Assembly: GCF_023278565.1 (NCBI RefSeq)
Contig: NC_064677.1
Coordinates: forward strand, 7,750,001-7,814,000
DNA length: 64,000 bases
Direction: 5' to 3'
Source: Colletotrichum lupini
Taxonomy: Eukaryota; Ascomycota; Sordariomycetes; Glomerellales; Glomerellaceae
Shown here: positions 35,416 to 48,379 of the stretch, in pieces
Layout of the letters: each line of letters opens with the position of its first letter
Numbering within the stretch: position 1 is the stretch's first letter
Position numbers and translations under genes: made by a program
Notes under the pieces: generated by a model
The model's input: the letters and a program-made list of their open reading frames with translations, nothing else
The model's database searches: none
Told to the model about the DNA's origin: nothing

Positions 35416-38400
35416 TTACCCCCCCCTCTATACTAGAGGGCGCTATTCGTAGCGCTAAAAAAATAAACTTCTAAATTACCCCTTATTTTAGCGAATTTAT
35501 AGCCGTAATTATTATTATTATATTATCGTCCTCCCTTAGTAATAATAAATCGCTAGTTACGGCGGCTTTTATTTATATATCTAGGTTCCGTAGCGGGCCC
35601 TTAGTAATTAAGTACTAGTAATAGAACGCTTAAAGTACTACTAGCATATATTTAAAGCTCTCTACGTCGTACTAAGTCAGATCCGTATCGTACCCCTTTT
35701 AGTCCGCTTAGTACTATAGTTTTCCTTTATATAAATATAATTTAACAACCTCTAAGACCTCGTACTCCGGTTCGCTATTATTATTAATAATTAGTAGCGG
35801 CGGGTCTTAGTTCTACTTAAGTAGTAGGTCGTTAGTAGCCTTTTTTAGTTTATTTAAGTAAAAAACCGGGTATACCTAGCTACTTATTAATAGTTTTATA
35901 ATCTATATGCCCCCCTATTTAGTACTAACGATAGGCTATAGCCCGGCCTACGGCTATTATAGTTTATTTATATCGGCGGACTTTTAGTACGAGGTATTAA
36001 CAAAGACCCGGTCTCTTAGCTTCAAGTCGTCCGGGCGCTAGTAGCGGTTAGTATACCTCTTATATCGTACCTAAGCGACTTATATATTACCCCTAGCGGT
36101 TTCTTAGGCCTCGTATATCCCCTAGGCTATACGCTACGCGTTAGTATAGTTTAGCTTTTCTTTTATAAAGCTAAATTAGTAAGTTCGTTTAGATTAGTTA
36201 AAAGAGAGCCGTGGCTAATAACCGAATTCTATTTTATATAGTAATAGCCCTATAGTCTTACTAAGCTAGGTAGTATAAGTAAAGTCGACTACGGGTAGTA
36301 TATTACTCTAGTTATTTTAATATTAGTTAACTAGTAGTCTTAACCGCTATAGGATATACTAGTTTAGTACCTCTATCTAGCCGTCTATCTAGGGGTAGTT
36401 AGCTGTTAATAGCTATAACTTAACCTTATAAATCTTATAGAGTTCCCCTTAGAAGTTAGAGATAAATTAGGGGCCTCGGTCTAATATAATAGTCTTTAGT
36501 AAGCCGAAGATAGGTAGTACCCGTTTATAGAACATTCGGTTTATATTTTTTATTATAGTGGTTTTATAACAAGGAATAGATATCGCCCTCTTACTTAGGT
36601 AGTTTATTACTATTTAAATATTATCGAATCCTTTTTAATTAGTAAGGATAGTTATAAAGTTAGTAAAAATGTGCTATTACGGGTAATTAGGTACTAGAAG
36701 TGGCCTTAGCTCCCCTAGGGGCTTATTGCGCGGCTTTTATAATTAGTAATAAGTATAGTAGTTCCGTACGTACTAATAAGTATCTACCGTTAGGCCCGGC
36801 TAGTAATATCGCTACTTAATTATCTTTACGACTTTATTATGCCCTAAGTAGGCGAGGAGCTTTTACTCGTAGACCTTGCGGATAACTATAGTACGAAGGT
36901 TCTCTTCCTCGGGCATTACGAGCTTCCTATTTATTATTAGTAATCCGTTATCTTAAATAGACTAGTGCTCGCGCCCTTTAGCTATTAGTATTCGCATTAG
37001 CGCAAGAGACGCTATAATAAGGTCTCTATTAAGCTTTAGAATCTTCTCTATTAGTAAATACCCCTAGAGCTCGTTTTTTAATAAGAGCGAGCTAATTATA
37101 AGCTATAGTTAACTAACTACGGCGCTTAATAATACCCGCAGCTCTACTATAATATTAGGGGATAGTAGTCCTAATAATAAGAGGACTTAGGTCCTATTAG
37201 CTTCTTTTAGTACTTACTAAGTATAGATATTCTCTATCTTTTATAATAGGGCGTTAGCTAATACGTTCTCTTTCCTTAGGTAGTAATAGATCTAAAAGTT
37301 AAAGTCCGCTAGCGTGCCGGCCTAGCGGGCTTATTATAAATTAAATAAGCGCTTAGTTATAAAGAATAGTAGTAGTTAATAGTTTATAATAATATCGAAC
37401 TTATACTCGTAGCTTATAAGCTCCGCGCGCTATTCCTCTAAGTATAGTATTATTATTAATATTTCTTTATTATAAATAGCGTAGTTAAGCTCTGCGTTAC
37501 TTATCGTTTTTAAATAAAAAGCTACTAAGTACTATAACCCGTTATCCTCTTATTACTATAGTAGCGCTCTAGTATATACTAAGTTAGAGGCGTCGGTTTC
37601 TAGCTATATCGGTAGCTCTAGCTTAAAGTAGTAGAGGATTAGCGCCGATATTAGTACTAACTTTATAGCCTTAAAGGCCGTTTTATAGTCGGCGCTAAAG
37701 TTAAAAGGAACTCCCTTGCCCATTAGTTTTATAAAGGGCCTAGCTAAGCGGCCGTAATCCCTTATAAATCTCTTATAGAAGTTATAGAACCCGAGGAAAG
37801 ACTAGATACCCTTAAGTAATATAAGTAGCTTCTAGTCTCTAATTATAAAGACTTTCTCCTTATTAAGCTATATACTTTTTATAAAAACTACGAAGCCTAG
37901 GTACTTTATAAAGGTAATACTAAATTTATATTTTTTAATATCCGCTTATAAGCCTACTTTCCGTAAGTAGTTTAGTACTTTAGTAACGTACTCTTAGTAT
38001 TAAAGGGGGTTATTTAAGAAGATTAGGATATTATTTATATACGCTATATAGAAGTTATTTAGGTACTCTATTAGTATCTCGTTTATATATCGTTAATATA
38101 TAGTAGGCCCGTTATAGAGCCCGAAGGGTACTATTTTATACTTATATACCCCGTAGCGGGTTCTAAACGTCGTTAAGTCCTCGGAGGCTAGGTTGAGGCG
38201 AATGCGGTAGAAGGCCTGCCTAATGTTTAGTTTAGTAAATACTTTTACCCTACTTAGCTACGCGAGGGTCTCGTTAATAAGCGGTAATAAGTAGCGGTCT
38301 TTTTTTATAACTTTATTTAGCTTATAGAAGTTAACGTAGAAGTATAGACTACTATTATGCTTTTTTATAAATAGCGTTAGTAACGTAAAAGGAGTATTAC

Positions 38401-41291
38401 TTAGCTCGATAAATCCCTTTTATAAGTACTTTAGTAAATAGGCTCTTGTGGCCTCTAGCTCCGGTACTAACTACTTATATAGAGGGTAGTAGGTTAGCTT
38501 CTCTTTACCGCTATCTAGGAGCTCGATTTTATAGTTATATAGCCTATAAAGTATAAGTATATTACTAGCCGCTTTACTAAAGACGTCGGTCTAGGGCCGT
38601 AGGTATTTTAGTAAGTTAGTTATTATAAGGTTATAAGTAACCTAGTTATCGTTATATAAGGGGTCTGCCTCCTCCTTTTTATTTTTTATAATGCGGTCTA
38701 GTTTATAGAGTAATATAGAGCCTATCTTAACGTCGTTCTGCCTTAGGTTCTTTTTAAATACGGGAGCGCTAATAAAGGTAATGTTTATTTATAATATTAC
38801 TAAGTATGGTTTTTACTATCTAACCCTCTCTACGGGGGCGATAATAGTGCCGTTAAGGGCGCGTTCTATTTTCCTTATATCCTTAGCCTCGTTTAACTAC
38901 TATATTTAACGGGCTATCGTTTTTAGCGAGCGTAGTAATATCCTAATTAGCGTGCCCTTTACCTACTATTACTAGAGCTTTTAGTTATAGCGGGTTATAT
39001 TTATTTTAAATAAGTCCTACTAGTAGTCGGCGTTAATTTAGTATTATACGTTAATAACTTCCGGGGTATATAAGTCCTCGATATCCCTAATAATAGTAAA
39101 GAGCGTCTCTTATAGCGGTAGGTCCTTAGGCTATATTAGCCGTTCGTAGCGAATATTAGGGTTTACCCTATAATATTCGAACTACTTCCGCCCTAGGATT
39201 AGGTCGTAGCGGCCCGTGTTAAGCTAAAAGAGGGGTGCTTTTAAAAAGACTTATTAATTAATATATAGGTTAGCGGTTTATATTACGCTAGTATTATTTA
39301 ATCGCTCTTTATTAAACCTAGTAATAGGGATTAGGTATAGTAATTTGCGGGATAGGGCCGCGCAGAACTATTATAATAAAGGGGTTACGTAGTTATTTAT
39401 AAATCTATACTTATTAGCTCCCGTGTTAAGTAAGGCTCTTAGGCAAATTCTATATCTATTAAATACTAATATAAGCTCTATTTTAAGGGGCTAACCCCCT
39501 ACGAGATCCTATAGGTTTATTAAATTAATTGCTAATTTTCTATCTTTTCTATACGTATCCCCTAGCTAGGAGTTTACTTTTACTAGGGGGTCTAGTTTTC
39601 CGAACCCGACTCTATTTTAACAAGGCCCGCGGTAGCGTTAATAGCGGCTATAGTAGTCTTTAGCTTCTTAGGGTAGTCCTTAGAAATATATTTAGTATTA
39701 CTATAAACGAAGTAAGCGCTACTATCCTTAAGCTTTTAATATAGGGCTTTAGGGATCGTTTTGCGGGTAGAGGTGCGACCTCGGTCCTATTTAGTACCTC
39801 TAGTACCTCTATTATTTTTACTATTTTTATTACTTTTATTATTTTTACTTAAGGTCTAGCGAGTCTAGCTAAAAGCCTTAACCGCGCGGTCTTTTATAAA
39901 AGGGGGTTATATTACGTTAGCTAGCTAGGTAACGTACTTAATATACTTTTAAAAGGTGGCCGTGTTATTTAGGTACTTCGATATAGCCTAGTTACGAAGA
40001 TATATAGGTAGCTTATTATAGAAACGGCGCTTTTATTAAGACTTTAGAAGCTTATTAATATGCGCGAGCTTAGCGAATATAGAGCGCTTTTAGTAAACGT
40101 TTTTAAGCGTAATTATAAGTACGTCTAGCTTATAGCTAGCGTTATTTATAGCGGTCGGGCTAGTATAAGCCGACTTAAGCTCGTAGAGTAGCTACTCGGC
40201 CGTAGTAATCTTATTAGAAGTTAGTAATAGGTATATAAACTCTATAGCGCTACCTCTAATTTTATTAATAATATACTTTAGGTAGTACTTATTTATATTA
40301 TAGTTAGCGTTCTCTAAGCGCTTTATAATATACTAGAGCTAGTAGTCGAACTTAAGGCTAGTATTATTATTTATAAAAGTAGGTACGTTAGGTATTTTCT
40401 AAGAGCTATAGGTAACGGGATAGGACGAGGCTAGAGTAGTCTTGCGGCTATTTTATATTTTTAAGCGTACTAGCCGCTACTTTAGTACGCTAAGGGTAGC
40501 GGTGTTTTAAATAGAGCTAGCTTAGGAGCCGTTTTTTAATTACTCTAGCCTTTTAGCTATAGTTATATTATTAGTATAGGCTTAAGTAAGGGCTTCTTTT
40601 ATAATACGGAGCTTTATAGTAATAGTATATATAAGGTCGAGGTTTTTACGGGTTATTATATATAAGCGCTTAGTACTATTACTTAGCTAGTTAATAGTAG
40701 ATACTAGGGCCTACTCTAATTAGTGCTAGGCGATGCGCATTTTTAGCTACTATTTAATCTATTTAAATAAGGTCTTTTTATCGTTTTTAAGGTATAGCTC
40801 TTAGATAAGGTCGAGGTTAATATACTACTTAGTATTCTTTTTAAAAAGGATATCGTTATAGATATAAATAAGCGAGGTAAGCTAGTTAGTTATATTATTA
40901 AGGTACGCTAAGCGATCGGCCTAGGTAATAGAGGGTAAGAAGCGCTCTATTAGCTAGTCAGATAGCGCGACTTCTAGGTTAATAACCGGGAGCTTAGCGC
41001 TTTTATTAAAGCCTACGACGCTTTATTAAAACTCGTAAAGGCGGCGGCTTTACTAAAAGCCGTTAGTACGAAGGGAGACCTAGCCTCCCTAGTTATATCT
41101 TTTAACTATTATATTTAGTAGAGGGGGTATATATTTAGGGGGTATTAATTACGCTACTTACGTACGATTAATTTAACTAGCTATTACTTAGCTCTCTTGT
41201 GCGCTTTCTTAATAGGGGTAGTTAGTAGTTAATTAATTAAGATATTATCGTTCTGTCTCCGGAGAATAGTTAATTAAGTAACGTTAAGTAG

Positions 41292-41514
41292 TGTTACGAA
41301 AGGGAACTCGAGGTAGGTCGGAACGCTATTATATTAACCTAATTAATTAAAGACTTAACGTAAAAAGGGAAAAAATAGAATAGTAGGTAGAAGCTAGTAG
41401 GCTAGCCCTTTAGGCCTAGCGGTCTAGCTCGTTACGTAACTACTAGGAGCTTAGCCTCGTAGCCTGAGGCTAAGCCACAGGGCTTATAGGGCCCTAGTAC
41501 CCACTGCCGTGACA
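41292..41514 (-). repeat. Gypsy element, 5' LTR (right end)
   Basis: 223 bp from TGTTACGAAAGGG to CTGCCGTGACA. Its right end is less RIP-mutated than the left LTR and keeps the canonical TG...CA termini. Confidence 0.85.
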
Positions 41515-44500
41515 CCTAGATTTCCTCCCTATAATTACTAACGGAAATCTATTATTATAAAAGGATATACTAGGGCAAAATATAGTACTAAAAATATAAT
41601 AATCGATAATTCCGCCTATTTCGATTTATAACTCGTTACCGCTACTAATATAAAATTCGGCGCCGATTAGCTAATAAAAAAAGAGGTAAACGACCTAAAG
41701 TTATTAATAGTACGTAGCGACATAGGGTTCGTATATAAATACTAAAAATCTAGTAGTAAATATAAGGCAATTCATAGACCTTAAAAAGATCTTCCTAAAA
41801 GAGAAATTATACTCTAGGGAGAAGTATAAGGTCTTATAAAAAACCCTAACGATATTTTATAATTATTACGAAAAAGTCGGAATTAGGGAATACTAGTACT
41901 ATTTAGTAATTAATATCGTATTTATAAGCAAAGCCTCCGATTATTATTACGAAGCGGTACGTAATCTTAATTAAAACGACTTTCTTAGTATAATTAACGT
42001 AATCCGAAGCCGCTTTAAGACCTACAATAAGAACCTAGAGCTCCTATTTAAGTTATGAGCGATTTTTTTTATATTTATAGCTAGGATAATAGAGGGTAAA
42101 TTGCAAGTAGAGATCCTTAAAGAGCTTATCGATCGAATTAATAAGTTAGCGAAAACCTAGCTAAATAAGAAGATAAACGAGCGGAAAGTCGGATATTTTT
42201 ATATTATAATCTAGCGTATATTAAAAATAAAGATTACTTTATACTAAGTACCCGAAGACTACGAGACGCTCTACTTAAGGCTAAAATCTAGTTTTAATAT
42301 TAAGGTAAGAATGCCGCGCTAAACCTATTTTTAGGTATATAACGGCCCTTATGAATAATATTAAGTTAATCGAACGTATAATAAAAAAAGAAAAGAGGCT
42401 AAATACGGCAATTACTAGTAAGGAGGCCTAGATTCGTTAAATAAGTAGAGATTTAACTTACGGGTAGGGTAATAAAAAAAGTAATATTATATTTATAAAA
42501 AGGATAAATATTAGTTAAGTAATTACTCCGAGGAAAAGCGTACTAAATCGTACGAATAATATAAAAAGTCGAGAGTAATAAACGGTAAAACTAGCCCTTA
42601 TTAGTTTAACTAATTCCTCGTTATATATAAGGGCAAATCCGGGGGCACGGAACCTAGCGACGGTAGTTAAAGTAGCGGCCTAAAGTATATACCCCCTATA
42701 AGAGATTCGGAAAATAAGGAAAATCTTACTCCCTATACTAACGAATTAGATTATAACGAAATCGACGATATTAACTACTCTTTTTTCGTCCCGTTAGCTT
42801 TTAGAAAATATACGAGGCTAAACGAATAAAGGGTAGTAAAAGCTCTTAATAAGTAAGCTTTTATTTATAAATAGTAAGGGAAGGTCCCTTAAATAATAGA
42901 TATAGAGGCGGCTAAAAGGGCGAATTTAATAGGGCTAAAGCCTATTCTTTTAATAATTAAAGAGAAGACGCTATCTCTCTTAATATCTAAAAAAAAGGAA
43001 CATAGTACTAAGTAAATCTAAGGGCAGCTAGAGGGGTCCTTTTTATATTACTTAGATCCTTCGAATACTAAGCTTATATAAGTATTCTATGCGAGTAAAA
43101 GGTACGGCCTAAATAATTTCTATAGGATTATCTTAAATACTAGGGTATCGTAATAGTTAACTAAAAAAAAAGGGCAATTCTAGGCACTATAGAAGATTGC
43201 GCTAGTAACGCTTAATACGTTAATAGTAAGTATTACGAAGATTAGTTTCGGCCTAGGTAAGGAAATCGTTGCCCTAAGTATAGTAAAAGTAGAGACGCAC
43301 TTCGGAACGATAACTTTCTATATTTTACCCATTAATACCCTATTTCTCTTATATCTAAAAAATATAGATTAACTAGGCATTATATTTAATAATACGAGGA
43401 ACAGAATCTTTAGTAATAAGCACTTTAAGATAGTTAAACGATAATAAAGATATACGTTTATAAAGCTTACTAATAATATAAAGTCGATTAATTACCTAAC
43501 GGAAAGTAAGCTTAGAAGACTATACCGGAGATTTAGGTACCTATTGGTTACGAGCCTATATAACCTCCTAAAGTAATTAAATAATAATAATATCGAAATA
43601 GGGGGGCTAGAGGAGTTAATAAAAGTATACTACTAATACTAAATAAATGCGCAGAGCTTACGCAGATTTAAGTTTAAATTATATAATAAGCTTAACTTTA
43701 ACTAAGAAATAGTCGTCGATATTTTTTATTTAAATAGTTAGCTAGTACTATATATAATTAACGTAGCTATATCTTTCTAAGTAGGGCAATTCCTCCGGGA
43801 TTTATAAGCAAAGATAGTATAAGTAGCCTTATAAAAAAGCTAGATTAATATATACTAGGGACCGCTAGACGGTATTAGAACCGACGCTAGTACTAGCTTT
43901 AAGTTAATAAAATTTAGGGATAATATAACGGCTTACGGTATATAACTAAAAGTCGTACTCGTTAAAGCGCACTATAGTATTAGAAAGGTAAAAAGGGCAT
44001 ACTAGTAATTAAAAAGGGCGTTTAGAATTATTAAAAAAGAAAATCTAAATTCCACCGATAACGAATACCTCTAAATAGTACTTAAATACTATAACGACAC
44101 TATAGGGCCTAACGGACTTATACTAACGCTATTAGTATTTAGAATATATTTAAGAACGACCTTAGCCTCGCTACCGTTACTAAATATAAACTAACGAGCC
44201 CGAGTAGTTAAAAAAGTAATACGGGTACTGCGCAAAGTAAATATAAAAAAGTAAGTTAACGAGGTAATTACTATACGTAATAGGCCCGATATAAGGGATA
44301 ATCTAAATATATTACTAAATTCGGATATACAAGTATAGCGCAAAATCACCTAATAGTAGGCTAGGCTATATAAGTTAATTTTTATTAACGAGCGCTCTTA
44401 TATAGTTATAAGAGATCGTAACTAGCTACTCGAAGTATTAATTACGGTAGTTAGACCGTACTATATAGATCTTAACGAAGTAATTTCTAACTTATAAGAA

Positions 44501-46425
44501 AAAGAAGAGCTAGGGGAAACTATATAACCTGCGGTAGAGGTATAGGAAATTATCCTCGATAAAATCGTCGTAATAGTACTAATAAACGACGAGGAAGAGG
44601 ATATTATTAAAATGGTACTAATACTACTAGTAAGACGTTATAAAAGACTACGATAGTAAGCCCTAACGCGGTAATTTATTACTAGTAACGAGGTAATTAA
44701 CATCTTTTATATAATAAAAAAAAAAGCCGATTTTGAGTTAGTAGTTAAACTACGCAAAGAAGGCGTAATTATAATTATTAAAAAGCTATATAAGGGATTA
44801 GATCTTATCGAAATAAACACTTTTCGTAATCGAGGGGTCTATCGATTTATCCTATACGACTTAGAAAAATATATAAACCTCCGTATATTTAAATTACGAA
44901 TAGTTCGTAAGATTAAAAGGAAAAGAACACCCTAGCTATATAAGAAGTCTAGATACGTAATTTAGGGGTACGGCGACGTTAAAAAAGCGACGCTACTTAT
45001 ATAATTACCTACTATATAGCGCTATAGCTAACGATTAATAATAGTACTAATAGTATTACTACGGAAGAAAGGATACGAGATTTAGAGCCGTAATATTACC
45101 TAGGCCTATACCTAATCGGCCACAGGGCTTATAAAGAAAATCCTAGCCTATTTACTAAAGGAAATAGCTAGTAAGTACTTAGAAAGCACGATTATTAAAG
45201 TGCTTAAGCTACTATATAAGCTCGTAGAATCGGGTACTTATTAATAAGCTACTCATTACGATTTTTATATTAATTAACTATTAATAGTTACCTCTACGTA
45301 CGACCCGTACTTACTAATCGCAGAGTATAAAAGCGACTAATTTAGGATCGTTAGAATATAAACCGACGATATATTAGGCCTATTTAATATTAACTTTATA
45401 AAAAAAGAGGATAAGGAGCTTTAAAAAGCGGGCTTCGTAGCGAAGCTAAAAGAGGTCTTTATAATAAATACCCCCTTAGTATTTAACGGCGGGATTTTTA
45501 TAATTAAAGGGGAAACTGTCGTTTTTTAATAAAAGGGGTAGGGCGAGAAGATTAACCTCGTCGATTTAAATATAACTAATATTAAAAAGTAGTATAAAGC
45601 TAAGCTCGCGCGAGGGGTATATATTATAAGTATTTATTAACTTAAGGCGATTTTTAACTACGCTAAAATAGCGTAGATTATAAATCTAACCGAACGAGAC
45701 GTTAAAGTACTTAATAAGCGGCTTAAATAGTAGTAGATAAATCTCGATCGAGGTCTCGTTTACTACCTAATCGACCTTACGACTAGTAAGCTCTACGTCT
45801 TTATTAATAGGTTATTTATGAATAATAACAACCTTATTTCGTAATTAAGGTATATTATTATCCTAGTTAACGAGAGTATAGGCGAGAGCGAATTTATTAT
45901 ATATAGTAATATAATTTACTACTCGTTAACTAAAAGTAAGTAAGTAATAAGAAGTGTATTAGTATCGGAGGTTTATAGTATAATTAACGGCGTTAACCTC
46001 TCTTATATAATTTTAATAATACTAAGGAAGATTACTAATCGAATTAGCCTTTTACCTATTCTAATAGTTATTTATATAGATTCTTACTCGCTATACGAAT
46101 ACCTTATTAAATTAAAAACGACGAAGGAAAAGAGGCTTATAATCGATATTATAGCCCTTAGGTAATCGTATAAAAGGCGCGAGATACTCGAGATCCGTTA
46201 GATTAATAATAAAAATAACCTCGTAAGCGCTTTTATAAAAGTAGTATTAAATAAGGGATTAGAGTAATTCGTAAGTAGTAAAAAAGTTATTATACGAATA
46301 AAGGGATAGGTTATATAAAAAGAGTAGAGAAAAGAGGGAAAAGGAGACGACTTAGTAAACGGGCCCGAGGTCGAATTATACCTCTAACCGTAGTAGTTAA
46401 ATCGATAAAAAAAAGAGAAAGTTAG

Positions 46426-46630
46426 TATTAGATTAGAAGTCTAATTCGACCGCGGTATATAGCCGACTATATAGGGGCTAATTAGGGGCCCTATTTACGA
46501 TTATTATAGCTAGCCTAACTTATAGTTAGAACCTCCTTTTTATACCTACTACGTAGATATTTATATAGTTTAATTAATCTCTTCGTTAATTACGGTTCGA
46601 ACTAACTACCTTATAATAGGGATACTAATA
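46426..46630 (+). repeat. Copia copy 2, 3' LTR
   Basis: 205 bp, heavily RIP-mutated (starts TATTAGATTAG where the partner has TGTCGGATTGG). Followed by the target duplication GAGAC. Confidence 0.85.
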
Positions 46631-46843
46631 GAGACACTTAAACGAGAAGGCATTGAAATCGAGCTCGGTGTTTTTTTCAATCCAATACTTCGCATCAGAC
46701 ACGTCGGGGTCTTTCGGGCCAGCCCAAATGTCGAAGGCTTTTTGTTGATTCTCAGTCAACTTGACACGCTCGTGCTCGTGCTTCATGAATTCCTTCTCGT
46801 CGGACGTGAGAGGCACGGGACTGCTAAAGGCTTGAGTGGCCAT
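46631..46843 (-). pseudogene. DUF4246 locus, 5' coding fragment
   Basis: An ATG at 46843 opens a frame of about 70 residues (MATQAFSSPVPLTSDEKEF, then KAFDIWAGPKDPDVSDAKYW) that runs into copia copy 2 at the GAGAC duplication. Strand, order and the target duplication show that its sequence was once continuous with the DUF4246 fragment ending at 33783. The exon junction between them is not resolved: a splice site must lie within about 80 bases around the insertion, so the element may sit in or beside an intron. The frame continues upstream of this ATG without further recognisable protein, so the ATG is preferred as start. Confidence 0.6.
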
Positions 46844-47661
46844 AGCGCAGACGGGTATGTGGAAGAATGGATCGTGTTGTAATCTTGGTGAGATGCTGTT
46901 GTTGCACAGTCTATAGGTAAGGTAAAATACTTTATATATGTTTATTTCTAGGTGTTGACTACCTGTGAAGTAATGGAGAACCCCTGAAATTCTGTGTGTA
47001 TATCGTGAAAGACTTAGGCAGAAGTGTGGGTTCACTTCGTTAAAAAGTTTAACCCGGCAGGCAGCATGAACAGAACCCCTTGTACAAGACTTAACATCCC
47101 GAAACCCCACCGGCCATTCCAAAAATGGTTGCGGCGATCAAACTAGCGATAGGCTGTTGCTGAGCATTGACTCACATGCTCCAGGTTGACAAGGATAACG
47201 TGCCGGCCAATGGATCGATAACTATACGAATAAGCAGGTCGACGTTAGCTTCCTTGACTAAGACTAACAAAGTGAAATGTTCTCGTTTCAACGTCCCCCA
47301 GTGAAATGGATGAGGTACGTAGCATCTGTTAGAACCATCACAAATGGCTCACAAAATCTATCATCATGGGGTTTCAAAAGTGTGTAAGGTGATTTACGTT
47401 TCAAATATCGATGCCCCAACTAGCGTAAAGACGGATTACTCTGTAAATCCGAATAATTCGGCTGGATTCTATCCAGATGTTGTGGTCCAAAATCTCACTA
47501 TTGTCCTTCAAGCCATCTCCGCAAGAAGATGAAAAATGTGAGTGAAAACCAAAAGAATTATTGCTCTTGGCCCTCAGCAAGAAAGTCTGCAAGCCTTTCG
47601 CTCCTGTTACCCCCGCAAAGCTTCATATCTATGTGTTATTCCGCCTTCATTCAGCATGTGT
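46844..47661. other. Intergenic region between two broken genes
   Basis: Former promoter of the DUF4246 gene plus the 3' flank of the truncated transporter. Ordinary composition with no strong RIP signature. No gene recognised. Confidence 0.5.
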
Positions 47662-48174
47662 CTAGGACTTTGGTCCCGACTCAATGTTTTCCTCCACTTC
47701 GAAAAGATATAACGTAGGTTCAGGCTCGTTTCTCTTGCGCATGATATAGCGCTTAAACCACCATGGCAAGACCTCCAATAGTTGATAAGACGCATGCCGC
47801 CTGGTAGAGACCGAGAAAACGTCATCAAGTTCTTCAAGAGAGCGTTGCTTCGTCTCTGGAAGGAATAGAAAGATGAGAATCAAGCATATAACGCCAAAGA
47901 CAGAATAAAGTGTAAAGACTCCCTGGGGCTTAATGGCCTGGAGAAGTGGCGGGGATGTTTGTGCCACGACGATAGCCCAGAAGTTGTTCGTTACGACGGC
48001 CCAAGCCATGCCAACCTCACGATGTAATAGAGAGAAAACCTCGGCCGAGTAGACAAACGCCACTGGCCCCTCTCCCGGACCATAAAATGCGGCGAAGATA
48101 TAAATGAACAAGCAAATAACGCCGAGGTATAAGGGACTACTCCGCGGAATATAAAAGGCCATGCCTACTACTAG
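47662..48174 (-). pseudogene. MFS sugar transporter, C-terminal fragment
   Basis: About 170 codons, open from the LTR edge to a stop at 47662. The fragment holds the last two to three membrane helices of a sugar-porter-type major facilitator, with GPGEGPVAFVYSAEVF, the short REVGMAWAVVTNNFW segment and the family signature PETKQRSLEELDDVF. A cytoplasmic tail with WWFKRYIMRKR ends it. Full-length members have about 500 residues and twelve helices, so roughly the first two thirds are missing. Sequence beyond the transposon (from 55,027) does not continue the gene. An internal Met at 48162 exists, but the product could not be a working transporter. Confidence 0.85.
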
Positions 48175-48379
48175 TGTTAGTATCCCTATTATAGGGTAGT
48201 TAGTTCGAACCGTAGTTAACGAAGAGATTAATTGAACTATATAAATATCTACGTAGTAAGTATAAAAAAGAGGTTCTAACTATAGGTTAGGCTAGCTATA
48301 ATAATCGTAAATAGGGCCCCTAATTAGCCCCTATATAGTCGGCTATATACTATAATCGAATTAAACTTCTAATCCGATA
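48175..48379 (-). repeat. Copia copy 3, left LTR
   Basis: 205 bp from TGTTAGTATCCC to CCGATA, heavily RIP-mutated. It abuts the truncated transporter. Confidence 0.85.

Larger units (their letters stand above)
35193..41514 (-). mobile_element. Ty3/gypsy-type LTR retrotransposon, RIP-inactivated, nested in copia copy 2
   Basis: A 6,322-bp element with 223-bp LTRs at both ends and flanking CCTA (35189-35192 and 41515-41518; ACCTA if one base is shared with the LTR). The matching uninterrupted site is visible in copia copy 1. On the minus strand a reverse-transcriptase segment at about 38,250-38,110 still reads TKLNIRQAFYRIRL and TTFRTRYGVYKYK. The catalytic Tyr-x-Asp-Asp position reads YINN near 38,030. 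An integrase zinc-finger region lies at about 36,880-36,730, downstream of reverse transcriptase, which is the Ty3/gypsy order. A C-rich stretch beside the left LTR is the polypurine tract in minus orientation. Confidence 0.82.
33784..46630 (+). mobile_element. Ty1/copia-type LTR retrotransposon, RIP-inactivated (copy 2), carrying a nested gypsy element
   Basis: The copia element is interrupted at 35193-41514 by a gypsy element; without it the copia body is about 6.5 kb, close to copies 1 and 3. LTRs are 33784-33988 and 46426-46630 (205 bp each). The target duplication is GAGAC at 33779-33783 and 46631-46635. A polypurine tract (about 46,405-46,420) precedes the right LTR, so the element reads on the plus strand, opposite to copies 1 and 3. 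Integrase-like sequence is at about 43,690-43,900 and RNase H-like sequence at about 45,790-45,980. RIP has introduced stops throughout. Confidence 0.82.

Noticed and set aside
46844..47122. Upstream extension of the DUF4246 5' fragment
   Set aside because: The frame is open, but the translation looks like leader sequence. MATQAFSS at 46843 is a more plausible start.
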